Origin: Prochlorococcus sp. AG-355-J09
GTDB taxonomy: Bacteria; Cyanobacteriota; Cyanobacteriia; PCC-6307; Cyanobiaceae
Length of the DNA: 64,000 bases
Direction: 5' to 3'
Assembly (NCBI GenBank): GCA_003278735.1
Contig: QCDO01000008.1
Coordinates: forward strand, 25,327 to 89,326
The notes under the pieces were generated by a model. It was not told where the DNA came from and searched no databases. It saw only the letters and a list, made by a program, of their open reading frames with translations. This document shows, piece by piece, positions 42,445 to 53,242 of this stretch (within the stretch, counting starts at the first letter, position 1; each line of letters starts with the position of its first letter). The position numbers were made by a program, and so were the translations under genes.

Positions 42445-43755
42445 ATGCATATTGTTGTCGTCGGACTGAGTCATCGCACGGCACCTGTCGAAGTGCGTGA
42501 GAAGTTAAGTATTCCTGACCAATCCATAACAGAGTCATTGAAAGCATTAAAAGCTTTCTCTGATGTTTTAGAGGTGTCAATCTTAAGTACTTGTAATAGG
42601 CTGGAAATATATGCGTTAGTAAAGGATAAAAATACTGGAATTTCATCTATTAAAGAATTCATATCAGAATATTCTGGAATTATTTTTGAAGATTTAAATC
42701 CACATCTTTTTTGTTTTAGACAGGAAGAAGCAGTTTTGCATTTGATGAAAGTCTCGGCAGGACTCGATAGCCTCGTTTTAGGTGAAGGACAAGTCCTTTC
42801 ACAGGTAAAAAAAATGATGAGATTAGGTCAAGAAAATCAATCTACTGGGCCAATTCTTAATAGATTATTAACTCAATCAGTTAGTACAGGTAAAAAAGTA
42901 AGATCCGAAACAAATTTAGGAACTGGAGCCGTATCAATTAGTTCAGCAGCGGTAGAACTAGCTCAATTAAAAATTGGACAAGAAAAGGGTTTTGATAATC
43001 TTGTAAGTTTGGAATCAGAGAACGTTCTTGTTGTTGGCGCCGGACGAATGAGTAGGCTTTTAATAACTCATTTAAAATCAAAAGGATGTCATAAACTTAT
43101 CCTTTTAAATAGAAATATTCAAAGAGCATTAAATCTTGCTCAAGACTTCCCTGATTTAGAGATTGTTTGTAAAGGTTTAAACGAATTAGAAGAAAACATA
43201 TCATTATCTTCACTTGTTTTCACCAGTACTGCTTCTGAAGAGCCAATTATTGATCTCACAAAAATTGAAAAAATAAATTTGAACAATAGACTTAAATTTA
43301 TTGATATTGGTGTTCCGAGAAATATATCTAATGATGTTAAACAACATGAATTTGTAAAATCATTTGATGTTGATGACTTACAAGAGGTCGTTTCAAGAAA
43401 TCAAGAATTTAGAAAGAAAATAGCAAAGGAAGCTGAATCTTTAGTAGAAGAAGAAAGGATCATTTTTCTAGAATGGTGGGCAAGTTTAGAGGCCGTTCCA
43501 GTAATTAATAAACTTAGATCAGATTTGGAGTTAATTAGAAAAGAGGAATTGCAAAAGGCACTTAGCAGAATGGGACCAGATTTTTCGGCTCGTGAAAGAA
43601 AAGTTGTGGAAGCCCTGACTAAAGGAATAATTAATAAAATACTTCATACGCCTGTTACCAAGTTGAGAAGTCCTCAATCAAGAGAGGAAAGACAAGTTTC
43701 TTTGAAAATCGTTGAAAAATTGTTTTCTTTGGTAGAAGAGGATAAAAATAACTAA
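42445..43755 (+). CDS. hemA: Glutamyl-tRNA reductase
   Basis: VVGLSHRTAPVEVREKL, LSTCNRLEIYA, GEGQVLSQVK. Confidence 0.97.
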   Translation: MHIVVVGLSHRTAPVEVREKLSIPDQSITESLKALKAFSDVLEVSILSTCNRLEIYALVKDKNTGISSIKEFISEYSGIIFEDLNPHLFCFRQEEAVLHLMKVSAGLDSLVLGEGQVLSQVKKMMRLGQENQSTGPILNRLLTQSVSTGKKVRSETNLGTGAVSISSAAVELAQLKIGQEKGFDNLVSLESENVLVVGAGRMSRLLITHLKSKGCHKLILLNRNIQRALNLAQDFPDLEIVCKGLNELEENISLSSLVFTSTASEEPIIDLTKIEKINLNNRLKFIDIGVPRNISNDVKQHEFVKSFDVDDLQEVVSRNQEFRKKIAKEAESLVEEERIIFLEWWASLEAVPVINKLRSDLELIRKEELQKALSRMGPDFSARERKVVEALTKGIINKILHTPVTKLRSPQSREERQVSLKIVEKLFSLVEEDKNN

Positions 43756-43884
43756 ATATTTTCGATTTATATTAAGTTTTTCCAGTGATTTATCGAAATA
43801 CCTTTGTAAACTGACCATTTGTATTTCTAAATATGCCCATAATCAGTTACTTTAAGTAATTGTATATCTTCTCCATTAGATTGA

Positions 43885-45180
43885 ATGAAGCGTGTGTTGG
43901 CCATAATCCTCGGAGGAGGAAAAGGTTCTAGACTTTACCCTCTAACAAAAATGAGGGCTAAACCTGCTGTGCCATTGGCAGGTAAGTATCGTTTGATAGA
44001 TATTCCGATTAGTAATTGTATAAATTCAGGCATTGAAAAAATGTACGTATTGACCCAGTTCAATAGTGCATCTCTAAATAGACACATAGGAAGAACCTAT
44101 AATTTAAATGGCCCTTTCGGTCAGGGATTTGTAGAGGTTTTAGCCGCGCAACAGACTCCTGATAGCCCTAAGTGGTTTGAAGGTACTGCTGATGCTGTAA
44201 GAAAATACCAATGGTTATTTCAAGAATGGGATGTTGATGAATATTTAATATTGTCAGGTGATCAACTGTACAGAATGGATTACAGTTTATTTGTTCAACA
44301 TCATAGAGATAATGGTGCTGATTTAACTGTTGCAGCTTTACCTGTTGATGAAGCTCAAGCAGAAGGTTTTGGCCTCATGAGAACTGACGATCTTGGGAAT
44401 ATAAAAGAATTTAGTGAAAAGCCAACTGGAGAAAAGTTGAAGGCAATGGCAGTAGATACTTCAAAATTTGGATTAAGTAAAGAGTCAGCTGCCGAAAAAC
44501 CTTATCTAGCCTCTATGGGTATTTACGTTTTTAGTAGAAATACTCTTTTCGATCTTTTAAATAAATTTCCTAATTATACGGATTTTGGTAAGGACATAAT
44601 TCCAGAAGCACTTGATAGGGGAGATACTCTTAAAAGTTATGTATTTGATGATTATTGGGAAGATATCGGAACCATTGGGGCATTCTTTGAGTCCAACCTC
44701 GCCTTGACTGAGCAACCAAAACCTCCATTTAGTTTTTATGATGAAAAATTTCCAATTTATACAAGACCAAGATTTCTCCCCCCTTCTAAACTTGTAGATG
44801 CTCAAATTACTGATTCAATAGTCTGTGAAGGTACAATCTTGAAGTCATGCAGTATTTTACATTGTGTTTTAGGGGTAAGAAGCAGGATTGAAAGTGATTC
44901 GGTTCTTGAGGATACTCTTGTTATGGGGGCAGATTTCTTTGAATCGCCTGAAGAGAGGATTGAATTAAGAAAAGGAGGCGGAACACCTCTTGGAGTAGGT
45001 GAAGGAACTACTGTAAAAAGAGCAATTCTCGATAAGAATACAAGGATTGGGGATAATGTTGTGATAATTAATAAAGATCGAGTAGAAGAAGCAGATAAGC
45101 CAGAATTAGGCTTCTACATAAGAAATGGAATTGTTGTAGTAGTTAAAAATGCAACTATTGCAAACGGAACTGTTATTTAA
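43885..45180 (+). CDS. glgC: Glucose-1-phosphate adenylyltransferase
   Basis: [42 protein letters not shown]. Confidence 0.98.
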   Translation: MKRVLAIILGGGKGSRLYPLTKMRAKPAVPLAGKYRLIDIPISNCINSGIEKMYVLTQFNSASLNRHIGRTYNLNGPFGQGFVEVLAAQQTPDSPKWFEGTADAVRKYQWLFQEWDVDEYLILSGDQLYRMDYSLFVQHHRDNGADLTVAALPVDEAQAEGFGLMRTDDLGNIKEFSEKPTGEKLKAMAVDTSKFGLSKESAAEKPYLASMGIYVFSRNTLFDLLNKFPNYTDFGKDIIPEALDRGDTLKSYVFDDYWEDIGTIGAFFESNLALTEQPKPPFSFYDEKFPIYTRPRFLPPSKLVDAQITDSIVCEGTILKSCSILHCVLGVRSRIESDSVLEDTLVMGADFFESPEERIELRKGGGTPLGVGEGTTVKRAILDKNTRIGDNVVIINKDRVEEADKPELGFYIRNGIVVVVKNATIANGTVI

Positions 45181-45275
45181 ATCTTTTCCATCATTTTTCG
45201 CTGACATAAGTATTTTTTTTGAGCAATTTTGTTTAGTTGCATGCACACTATATTTATTGAGTTTTTTAATTTTTT

Positions 45276-46694
45276 ATGTCCAAGGCACATTTTGGTTTAG
45301 TAGGTCTTGGTGTTATGGGCGAGAATTTAGTTCTTAACGCAGAGAGAAATGGATTTTCTAGTGTAGTTTTTAATAGAACTTACTCAAAAACTGAAGAATT
45401 CTTACAGGGTCGAGGCCTTGGGAAGAATATAGAAGGAGCTGAAACTCTTCAGGAATTTGTTAATAAGTTAGAGAGACCTAGAAGAATTCTTATGATGGTT
45501 AAAGCTGGGCCAGCAACAGATGCTGTCATTGATAATATTTCTGGATATCTCGAGGAAGGAGATTTATTAATAGATGGCGGCAACTCTCAATTTAAAGATA
45601 CAGAAAGAAGGGTGAATACTCTTGAAAGTAAAAGTTTTGGATACATCGGAATGGGAGTCTCTGGGGGTGCCAAAGGAGCTCTAGAGGGTCCAAGCATGAT
45701 GCCCGGTGGTACTAAGGCTTCCTATGATGCAATAGAGAGCTTACTAACAAAAATGGCTGCCAAAGTTGAAGACGGACCATGTGTTGCATATGTTGGCCCA
45801 GGCGGCTCAGGTCATTTTGTAAAAACTGTTCATAACGGAATTGAATATGGAATTGAACAAATACTTGCAGAGGCTTATGACCTTATGAAGAGAGTCAAAG
45901 GTATGAATGGAGAGCAGATGTCAGAGGTATTTGGGATTTGGAATAATACTGATGAATTAGCTTCTTATCTTGTTGAGATAACAGAGATTTGTCTAAATAC
46001 AAAAGATGAGATAACTGGAGATGATGTCGTGGAAAAAATATTAGATAAAGCTGGCCAGAAAGGTACAGGTTTATGGACTGTTGTGAGTGCTCTAGAACTG
46101 GGGGTATCAGTACCAACTATTTATGCATCTTTAAATGCAAGAGTAATGAGTTCTTTAAAAGAGCAACGTAGTGAGATTGAAAAAACTATTCCATCTAAAG
46201 AGATAGAGGATTTTGATTTAGGAAATGTATCAGATGGAATGAAACCTTTATTTGATGCTGTAGTCCTTGCCACAATTGCTAGCTATGCCCAAGGTATGGA
46301 CATTTTAAGAGAAGCATCTGCAGTATATAACTATGGTTTGAATATGCCGTCAATTGCACAAATATGGAAAGGTGGTTGCATAATTAGATCAAAATTATTA
46401 AGTAAAATTCAAGATGCTTATAACAAAGATCCTGATCTAAAAAATTTAATTTTTGATGATTGGTTTAATAATGAAATTGCGACAAGATTAGATAACTTAG
46501 CTAAGGTAGTTTCTCTATCCACAAAGGCAGGTATACCAGTCCCATGTTTATCCAGTACTTTAGATTATTTGAATAGTTATAGAACCAATAGACTTCCTCA
46601 GAATCTTGTGCAGGCAATGAGAGACTGTTTTGGCTCTCATACATACGAAAGAATTGATAGGGAAGGTAGTTTTCATACTGAATGGATGAAATGA
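45276..46694 (+). CDS. gnd: 6-phosphogluconate dehydrogenase, decarboxylating
   Basis: GLGVMGENLVLNAERNG, MMVKAGPATD, GGSGHFVKTVHNGIEYG. Confidence 0.97.
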   Translation: MSKAHFGLVGLGVMGENLVLNAERNGFSSVVFNRTYSKTEEFLQGRGLGKNIEGAETLQEFVNKLERPRRILMMVKAGPATDAVIDNISGYLEEGDLLIDGGNSQFKDTERRVNTLESKSFGYIGMGVSGGAKGALEGPSMMPGGTKASYDAIESLLTKMAAKVEDGPCVAYVGPGGSGHFVKTVHNGIEYGIEQILAEAYDLMKRVKGMNGEQMSEVFGIWNNTDELASYLVEITEICLNTKDEITGDDVVEKILDKAGQKGTGLWTVVSALELGVSVPTIYASLNARVMSSLKEQRSEIEKTIPSKEIEDFDLGNVSDGMKPLFDAVVLATIASYAQGMDILREASAVYNYGLNMPSIAQIWKGGCIIRSKLLSKIQDAYNKDPDLKNLIFDDWFNNEIATRLDNLAKVVSLSTKAGIPVPCLSSTLDYLNSYRTNRLPQNLVQAMRDCFGSHTYERIDREGSFHTEWMK

Positions 46695-47419
46695 TTGAAA
46701 AGGTCAAAAATGGATACACCTTAAATATATACAAAGACAAGTTAGAACTATCAACAGCGGTTTTTAAGTTTATTCAAAGCCATATTATTCATACTTTAAA
46801 AAAGAAAGATAGATTTAAATTTTGTGTAAGTGGAGGTTCAACTCCTAAATCTGTGTATCATCTCTTATCTAATAATGATCTTCAATGGGATATGGTTGAT
46901 GTCTTTTTAGGAGATGAAAGATGTGTTGATCCAAATTCAGAATTAAGTAACTCGTTAATGTTGAGAAATTCTTTGCTAACTAATTTTGGATCTAAAGCTT
47001 ATTTTTATGAAATTTTTAATGATTTAAACGCTGATGATGAAACTACTAAAAATCAATTTATTTCTAAATTATTTGAAAAATGCGGATTAAACCCTCCAAC
47101 TTTTGATTTAACATTATTAGGTCTTGGAGATGATGGTCATACAGCCTCACTATTCCCTTATCAAAAAAATAATAATGTAGATGATTTTGTTATTTTTAAT
47201 GAAGGTAAAGGTTTAAAAAGAATTTCATTAACTCCAAAGGTTCTTTCAGCTTCTTCAAAGATAGTATTTTTAGTTAGTGGAGCTTCTAAAAGAATTGCTC
47301 TTGAGAGGTTATTAGATGAAAAAGAGCCACCAGATAGAACACCATCAAAATTAATAAAATCTATTAATCAAATTTCAATATTTTGTGATCAGGAATCAGC
47401 AAAAGAATTAGAAATTTAG
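46682..47419 (+). CDS. pgl: 6-phosphogluconolactonase
   Basis: CVSGGSTPKSVYHLL, FLGDERCVDP, LLGLGDDGHTASLFP. Confidence 0.94.
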   Translation: MDEMIEKVKNGYTLNIYKDKLELSTAVFKFIQSHIIHTLKKKDRFKFCVSGGSTPKSVYHLLSNNDLQWDMVDVFLGDERCVDPNSELSNSLMLRNSLLTNFGSKAYFYEIFNDLNADDETTKNQFISKLFEKCGLNPPTFDLTLLGLGDDGHTASLFPYQKNNNVDDFVIFNEGKGLKRISLTPKVLSASSKIVFLVSGASKRIALERLLDEKEPPDRTPSKLIKSINQISIFCDQESAKELEI

Positions 47420-47449
47420 TTAAAGTCTATTAATAATTTAAATTATTTA

Positions 47450-47998
47450 ATGAGTAAGAAAAAATTTTTATTCCAGAAAAAGGAGTTCGATGGTTGGAAA
47501 ACATTAAATGATACTGTTATGGGCGGATCAAGTTCAGCTTTTTGTGAAACCTCAAATTTGGGTTTAATATTAAAGGGTAATATTGTCGAGAAAGCAGGAG
47601 GATTTGTTAGTTGTAGATCTTCTATATATAAACCTTCTTTAAATGTATCTGAGTATTCATCCTTTGAATTAAATATTGATGGACAAGGAAGAACTTTTAA
47701 ATTTGCTGTCGCTTGTGAAGATGATCTACTAGGACTAACCGAATTTATTCCTGGTGGACTTAGATGGATTAAATCATTTCCAACAAAAAAATTCGGGACA
47801 ACAAATGTTCAAATTCCTTTTAGTGAGTTAAAACCTTCAGTAAGAGCTAATAAAGTACGTTTTCCATTTAAATTCAAGCCATCTAAAATTAAAAGATTGC
47901 AACTACTACACTCTAAGTTCGGTGATGATGGATTACCTAATAATGAGTTTAAAGAGGGTTCAATAAAAGTTTTAATTAAATCAATAAGTGTTATTTGA
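47450..47998 (+). CDS. CIA30 (NDUFAF1-like) family protein
   Basis: WKTLNDTVMGGSSSAF, GGFVSCRS. Confidence 0.8.
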   Translation: MSKKKFLFQKKEFDGWKTLNDTVMGGSSSAFCETSNLGLILKGNIVEKAGGFVSCRSSIYKPSLNVSEYSSFELNIDGQGRTFKFAVACEDDLLGLTEFIPGGLRWIKSFPTKKFGTTNVQIPFSELKPSVRANKVRFPFKFKPSKIKRLQLLHSKFGDDGLPNNEFKEGSIKVLIKSISVI

Positions 47999-48374
47999 AA
48001 ATCCACCTAAAAATATAGAGAGCTTAATCGCTAAGTCAGCAGATTTAACAAATAAACCTTTTGTGCATTCTGTCGTAAAAATAAATGGTGAATACGAATT
48101 CGAAGATGAAGATATTGATTTAACAGTTAATATCTTATGTAGAGATAAAGAAGGTAAAAGATTAGAAATTTATGATCTTGAATTAGAACTTTTTAAATCA
48201 AATAAAGAGTTGGTTTTAGTAATCTCTAAGCTTAACTTCCCTGATGAACCAATATTATGGTGTGGAGTTAAAACATTATGGATGGATAGCAATAATGGGA
48301 AAAAATGCAATTCACCAAAATACAGCGCTAGATTGGAAAATTTAGCAAATAGGATAAAAAGTTTTATTGATTAA
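47988..48374 (+). CDS. Conserved hypothetical protein
   Basis: 128-aa ORF with GTG start overlapping the CIA30-like gene by 11 nt. Confidence 0.65.
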   Translation: MLFENPPKNIESLIAKSADLTNKPFVHSVVKINGEYEFEDEDIDLTVNILCRDKEGKRLEIYDLELELFKSNKELVLVISKLNFPDEPILWCGVKTLWMDSNNGKKCNSPKYSARLENLANRIKSFID

Positions 48375-48405
48375 GAAAAAAAATTTGAGCTGATTTATAA
48401 ATCAG
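48375..48405 (-). terminator. Intrinsic terminator of ilvD
   Basis: Palindrome CTGATTTATAAATCAG 48390-48405; on the minus strand followed by CTCAAATTTTTTTT. Confidence 0.6.
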
Positions 48406-50068
48406 TAACAGCCCCTAAACTTGATGTGCTTACGATTCTCGAATATTTTGAAAGAATTCCTCTTTTGTATTTTTGAATAGGTTTTACCCAATCTTTTTTT
48501 CTTTTTTCTAATTCTTCGTCAGATAAATCAACTTCAATTAGTTGTTTTACAGCATCTACTGTAATTAAATCACCTTGTTTTATTAGAGCAATATTTCCTC
48601 CTACAGCAGCCTCTGGAGCTATGTGACCCACAACAAGACCATAGGTACCGCCGCTAAATCTGCCATCGGTAATTAAAGCCACCTTCTCTCCTAGCCCTTG
48701 ACCAACAATTGCAGATGTTGGAGCTAACATCTCTCTCATACCTGGTCCTCCTACAGGCCCTTCGTTTCTAATAACAACAACATCACCAGCTTTGATATCG
48801 TTATTTAATATCGATTTTAAACAATCCTCTTCACTTTCAAAAATCTTTGCGGGACCTGTTAATACAGGGTTTTTTACTCCGCTAATTTTGGCTACAGAAC
48901 CTTCGCTCGCTAAGTTACCTTTTAATATCGCTAGATGTCCTTTTTTATAAAGAGGGTCATCTACGTCTCTTATGACATTTTGATTTGTTGGAGGCTTATC
49001 TGGAATATTTTGTAAGTATTCTGAGATGGTTTTTCCTTCAATGTTTTTGCAATCGCCATGAATTAATCCTGCATTCAAAAGTATTTTCATTACTTGTGGA
49101 ATCCCACCTGCCTTATGAAGATCCACCGTCACATATTTACCACTCGGTTTAAGGTCACAAATAACGGGTACTTTTTGTCTGATTCTCTCAAAATCATTAA
49201 TGTTGATATCTATTCCTGCAGTATTCGCGATAGCTAAGATGTGCAATACCGCATTTGTTGATCCGCCAATTGCCATAATTACTGATATTGCATTTTCAAA
49301 TGCTTTCTTAGTCATTAGGTCTAGAGGTCTTATATCTTTTTCTATTGCAGAGACTAATATCTCAGCACTTTTATCTGCACTTAGTTCTTTTTCAAGATCT
49401 TCAGCAGCCATAGTGGAACTGTGAGGAAGACTTAACCCTAATACTTCAATAACCGCAGACATTGTATTAGCTGTAAACATTCCTCCACAGCTACCAGCAC
49501 CAGGAATACAATTTTTCTCAACTTGGATTAGCCTTTCTTCATTAATTTTGCCTGATGTTAATTGTCCAACAGCTTCAAATGCACTAACAACAGTAAGATC
49601 TTCTCCATGCAATTTCCCAGGCTTTATTGTCCCTCCATAAATGAAAATTGAGGGAATATTCATTCTTGCAATCGCAATCATGGCACCCGGCATATTTTTA
49701 TCACATCCACCTATAGCAAGTACTCCATCCATACTCTGAGCATTGCATGCTGTTTCAATTGAATCAGCAATAACTTCTCTTGAAACTAGGGAATATTTCA
49801 TGCCCTCTGTTCCCATAGAAATCCCATCGCTTACTGTTATAGTCCCAAACATCTGAGGCATCCCTCCTGATCTTTTAATAGACTCTTCAGCTTTTAGAGC
49901 TAACTTATTTAAACCCATATTGCATGGTGTTATGGTGCTGTATCCATTTGCAACTCCAATAATAGGTTTATTAAAATCTTCATCATTAAATCCAACAGCT
50001 CTTAACATCGATCTGTTAGGTGATCTTTGCACACCTTGGGTTATTGCAGATGATCTGAGTTTATTCAT
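48395..50068 (-). CDS. ilvD: Dihydroxy-acid dehydratase
   Basis: [50 protein letters not shown]. Confidence 0.97.
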   Translation of the reverse strand: MNKLRSSAITQGVQRSPNRSMLRAVGFNDEDFNKPIIGVANGYSTITPCNMGLNKLALKAEESIKRSGGMPQMFGTITVSDGISMGTEGMKYSLVSREVIADSIETACNAQSMDGVLAIGGCDKNMPGAMIAIARMNIPSIFIYGGTIKPGKLHGEDLTVVSAFEAVGQLTSGKINEERLIQVEKNCIPGAGSCGGMFTANTMSAVIEVLGLSLPHSSTMAAEDLEKELSADKSAEILVSAIEKDIRPLDLMTKKAFENAISVIMAIGGSTNAVLHILAIANTAGIDININDFERIRQKVPVICDLKPSGKYVTVDLHKAGGIPQVMKILLNAGLIHGDCKNIEGKTISEYLQNIPDKPPTNQNVIRDVDDPLYKKGHLAILKGNLASEGSVAKISGVKNPVLTGPAKIFESEEDCLKSILNNDIKAGDVVVIRNEGPVGGPGMREMLAPTSAIVGQGLGEKVALITDGRFSGGTYGLVVGHIAPEAAVGGNIALIKQGDLITVDAVKQLIEVDLSDEELEKRKKDWVKPIQKYKRGILSKYSRIVSTSSLGAVTDL

Positions 50069-50091
50069 ATTATTTGAGAACCTTTTTTATT

Positions 50092-50382
50092 CTATTGCCC
50101 CAACTCTTCAAGTTGCTTCCTCACATCAGCAATTGCAGAATTAAGTTGCTCAACTTTCTTCTCCAGATTCTCTCCTTCAACTTCATTTATATTTTCATTT
50201 GAATCAATCGCTTCTGAGCCGTCTTGAATTCTGGAGGAATACATCATTGCTTTTTGTTTTTTTTCCTCTTTTCTTTTGTCTGCCTCGGATATTAACCACC
50301 ATGCTAGACCTGCTGCTCCAATAAAAGCACCACTTATTAATGATAAAAGATTATTTGAAGACGAATCTCTGTATTCAGACAT
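50092..50382 (-). CDS. Hypothetical protein with N-terminal TM and C-terminal coiled coil
   Basis: LISGAFIGAAGLAWWLISEADKRK and heptad-like C-terminus. Confidence 0.65.
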   Translation of the reverse strand: MSEYRDSSSNNLLSLISGAFIGAAGLAWWLISEADKRKEEKKQKAMMYSSRIQDGSEAIDSNENINEVEGENLEKKVEQLNSAIADVRKQLEELGQ

Positions 50383-50411
50383 TGGTAAAATATTTACTCC
50401 TATATTCTATA

Positions 50412-51029
50412 TTAGTTCTTATCTTGAAATATAGTACTTAAACGCGATAAAGGATTCCCAATACCGGGTACCAATAATGGTGTTTTTTCGTCTTCCTCAT
50501 CTATGCAAGAAGTGTAAATTACCTGATTCGGGAATAATTTCGCAATTTCATTTAACCCTTTATTTGAGCAAATAGCAGTTATTAAAAGAATCCTATTTGA
50601 ATCAACACCTAATTCCTTTAATTTAATTAAGGTTTCTAATGTGGTTGATTTTGTCGTTATTTGTTCTGAATAAAATATAACTCCTTCATTTGATTCAATA
50701 GTTTTAGGAAGTTCTCCTAATGAGAGGGTTGAATTAGGAATTACTTCTTTAGATCCAAACCAAAGAGATAACCCTTCGGGCAACATTGCGAGCACTTTTA
50801 TTGGATAATCAGTATTAATAAAGAATCCATCTGTGTCCCCATTATCAGTATTTACTATTTCTTTTTTATATGGCAGCCAATTACGTAATGCTTCATATGT
50901 AAGCCATTTCCCTAATTGCTCATATCCTGTTGAGTACAAAATATCTGGAGTATTTTTTTCTCGCAATATTGAAAGCCAATGTTTTATTAATGGATGAGGA
51001 GGAACAATAACCTTTAGTGACATTGCCAT
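50412..51029 (-). CDS. Uracil phosphoribosyltransferase-like protein
   Basis: VIVPPHPLIKHWLSILREKNTP, TGYEQLGKWLTYEALRNWLP. Confidence 0.75.
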   Translation of the reverse strand: MAMSLKVIVPPHPLIKHWLSILREKNTPDILYSTGYEQLGKWLTYEALRNWLPYKKEIVNTDNGDTDGFFINTDYPIKVLAMLPEGLSLWFGSKEVIPNSTLSLGELPKTIESNEGVIFYSEQITTKSTTLETLIKLKELGVDSNRILLITAICSNKGLNEIAKLFPNQVIYTSCIDEEDEKTPLLVPGIGNPLSRLSTIFQDKN

Positions 51030-51092
51030 ATATTTTCCTTTAAGATACTCTTACAAACTTTAAATACTTAAGTTCTAAAATACAGTCTTATT

Positions 51093-51605
51093 ATGATTAA
51101 ATCAATTGTTTTCCCCTCACTAAAGAATGCATTAATTACTTTGTTGTTCGTTGGGATTTTATTTTTTAATTCTGTAAATTCTGCATGGGCTAAACGACCT
51201 CCTGAGATTAGAAACCAGCAAGACCTTAATTTAGAGCCAGATATGCATGGTCAAGATTTAAGCGGTAACGAATACGTTAAGTTTGATTTGAATGGGTTTA
51301 ATTTTAGTGAAAGTAATTTAGAAGGCGCGGTTTTCAATAATAGTAAATTGCAAAATTCAAAGTTTAATGGAGCCAATTTAAGAGATGCATTAGCTTATGC
51401 AACAGATTTTACAGATGCAGATCTTTCGGATGTTAATTTTACAAATGCTTTATTAATGGAGAGTAATTTTGAAGGAGCAAAAATAGATGGTGCAGATTTT
51501 ACTGATGCAGTTCTAAGTCGTACACAACAAAAACAATTATGTGCGATTGCTAATGGCACAAATAGTTCTACAGGAGAGAGTACAGAATATAGCTTAGGTT
51601 GTTAA
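51093..51605 (+). CDS. Pentapeptide-repeat protein, exported (possibly lumenal)
   Basis: Signal peptide ending NSAWA; A(D/N)Lxx repeats FNGANLRDALAYATDFTDADLSDVNFTNA. Confidence 0.87.
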   Translation: MIKSIVFPSLKNALITLLFVGILFFNSVNSAWAKRPPEIRNQQDLNLEPDMHGQDLSGNEYVKFDLNGFNFSESNLEGAVFNNSKLQNSKFNGANLRDALAYATDFTDADLSDVNFTNALLMESNFEGAKIDGADFTDAVLSRTQQKQLCAIANGTNSSTGESTEYSLGC

Positions 51606-51614
51606 TCATAAAAA

Positions 51615-52679
51615 ATGAAAAAAAAAATACCAGTTATAGTTGTTTCAGGATTTCTTGGTTCAGGTAAAACAACTTTTCTAAGATATTTATTAAAAGAGAG
51701 TAATAAAAAATTTGGTTTAATAATTAATGAATTTGGAGATGTTGGAATTGACGGTGATTTGATTAAAAGTTGTGATAAATGTGATGAATCTGAAGACGAC
51801 TGCATAATCGAATTAAACAATGGATGTTTATGTTGTACTGTTCAAGATGATTTTGTTCCATCAATAAAAGCTCTCCTAGAATTTAATCCTCCTATCGAAT
51901 CAATAATTATCGAAACAAGTGGCTTGGCACTGCCAATTCCCTTAATTCAAGCACTTAACTGGCCTGAAATTAGGTCTTCCATTTACCTTGATGTTGTTGT
52001 TGGTATCGTTAATGGAGAATCAATGCTTAATGGTTCACCAATTAATGATTTAAATAAAATAACAAAACAATATAATGAAACAGATAAAATTGATCACAAC
52101 GCCACTATAGATGAACTTTTTGAGGAGCAACTAGAAGTTTCTGATATCGTTTTAGTCTCTAGATCAGATATCTTAAATGATGATCAGTTTGACGTTGTAA
52201 AACATAAAATTCAAGGAAGTCTAAACTCATCTACACCAGTCTTTAAATCCTATAATGGCAAAATTGATTTGAACTATCTATTTGATTTTAATTTTAAAAA
52301 AGAGACTTATAAAGAGTTTTTAACTGAAGAACATGACCATAATCATGTTGAACTTGTATCAGATTCAATTAAATTAAATTATTTCCTTGAAAAAAATGAC
52401 TTTGAAAAGGAGATGTCAAAAATCTTGGATGAATTAAACATTCTTCGAATAAAAGGACGTATTTGGATACCAAACAAATCATTACCTTTACAAATACAAA
52501 TTGTTGGAAAGAAAATTAATACTTGGTTTGAAGAAGCTCCAGACAATTGTTGGAGACCAAATGATAATGCTGGGCTTGAATTAGTAATAATTTCCTTTGA
52601 TGAAAAATCTATAAAAACTTTCAATAAAAAAATTAAAGAGAAATTTAAGATTTTAAGTGAACCAAAAATAGCAATTTGA
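51615..52679 (+). CDS. CobW/COG0523 family GTPase (metal chaperone-like)
   Basis: SGFLGSGKTTFLRYLL, INEFGDVGID, NGCLCCTVQDDF, HDHNHVE. Confidence 0.92.
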   Translation: MKKKIPVIVVSGFLGSGKTTFLRYLLKESNKKFGLIINEFGDVGIDGDLIKSCDKCDESEDDCIIELNNGCLCCTVQDDFVPSIKALLEFNPPIESIIIETSGLALPIPLIQALNWPEIRSSIYLDVVVGIVNGESMLNGSPINDLNKITKQYNETDKIDHNATIDELFEEQLEVSDIVLVSRSDILNDDQFDVVKHKIQGSLNSSTPVFKSYNGKIDLNYLFDFNFKKETYKEFLTEEHDHNHVELVSDSIKLNYFLEKNDFEKEMSKILDELNILRIKGRIWIPNKSLPLQIQIVGKKINTWFEEAPDNCWRPNDNAGLELVIISFDEKSIKTFNKKIKEKFKILSEPKIAI

Positions 52680-52725
52680 CATTATAGTTAGCTGCCGGGA
52701 TACTTAAACAGTAGACAGTCCAAGA

Positions 52726-52889
52726 TGGAAAATTCAAAAATTGCTTTAAAACAAATAATCTCTGACGAAGTTACATCAATTGATAAAATAATATGTTCAA
52801 AATGTGGAGGGGCAGGAAATTTTAAAACCCATGAAAATTCAAGAAGAACTTGCTTAGTATGTTTTGGTAGAGGCTACATAAACATCTAA
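52726..52889 (+). pseudogene. Microgene with two CxxCxGxG motifs; start disrupted, or a non-canonical start
   Basis: Frame ending TAA 52887-52889 encodes ...IALKQIISDEVTSIDKIICSKCGGAGNFKTHENSRRTCLVCFGRGYINI. The nearby ATG at 52726 is out of frame; one extra A in AAAA 52737-52740 would give an intact 54-aa ORF. Confidence 0.45.
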
Positions 52890-52986
52890 TAACTCAGAAA
52901 ACCTTAAGGTAAAAATATTTGTTTATTAATCAATAGTACTTTTTATTAAAATTTAAACTAATCTTCTAGTAGAAATTAATTTTTAA

Positions 52987-53241
52987 TTGGACCAATTCGC
53001 TGTAAAAGTTTTTGTGAGACTAAGACCCTCAGTTTTAGATCCAGCAGGGGAAGCTACCAAATCTGCCTCTATAAAACTTGGAGCTGAGGGAATAAAATCA
53101 TTACGTATAGGAAAAATGATTGAGGTAAAAATAGAAGGTAATGGTGAAAACGAAGTAAGAGGAAAAATTGATTTATTGTGTGATAGGTTATTCGCAAATA
53201 CTGTTATTGAAGATTATGAGTATTCACTAGAAAAATTATAA
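52987..53241 (+). CDS. purS: Phosphoribosylformylglycinamidine synthase subunit PurS
   Basis: [16 protein letters not shown], size, adjacent purQ; TTG start. Confidence 0.93.
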   Translation: MDQFAVKVFVRLRPSVLDPAGEATKSASIKLGAEGIKSLRIGKMIEVKIEGNGENEVRGKIDLLCDRLFANTVIEDYEYSLEKL

Positions 53242-53242
53242 G

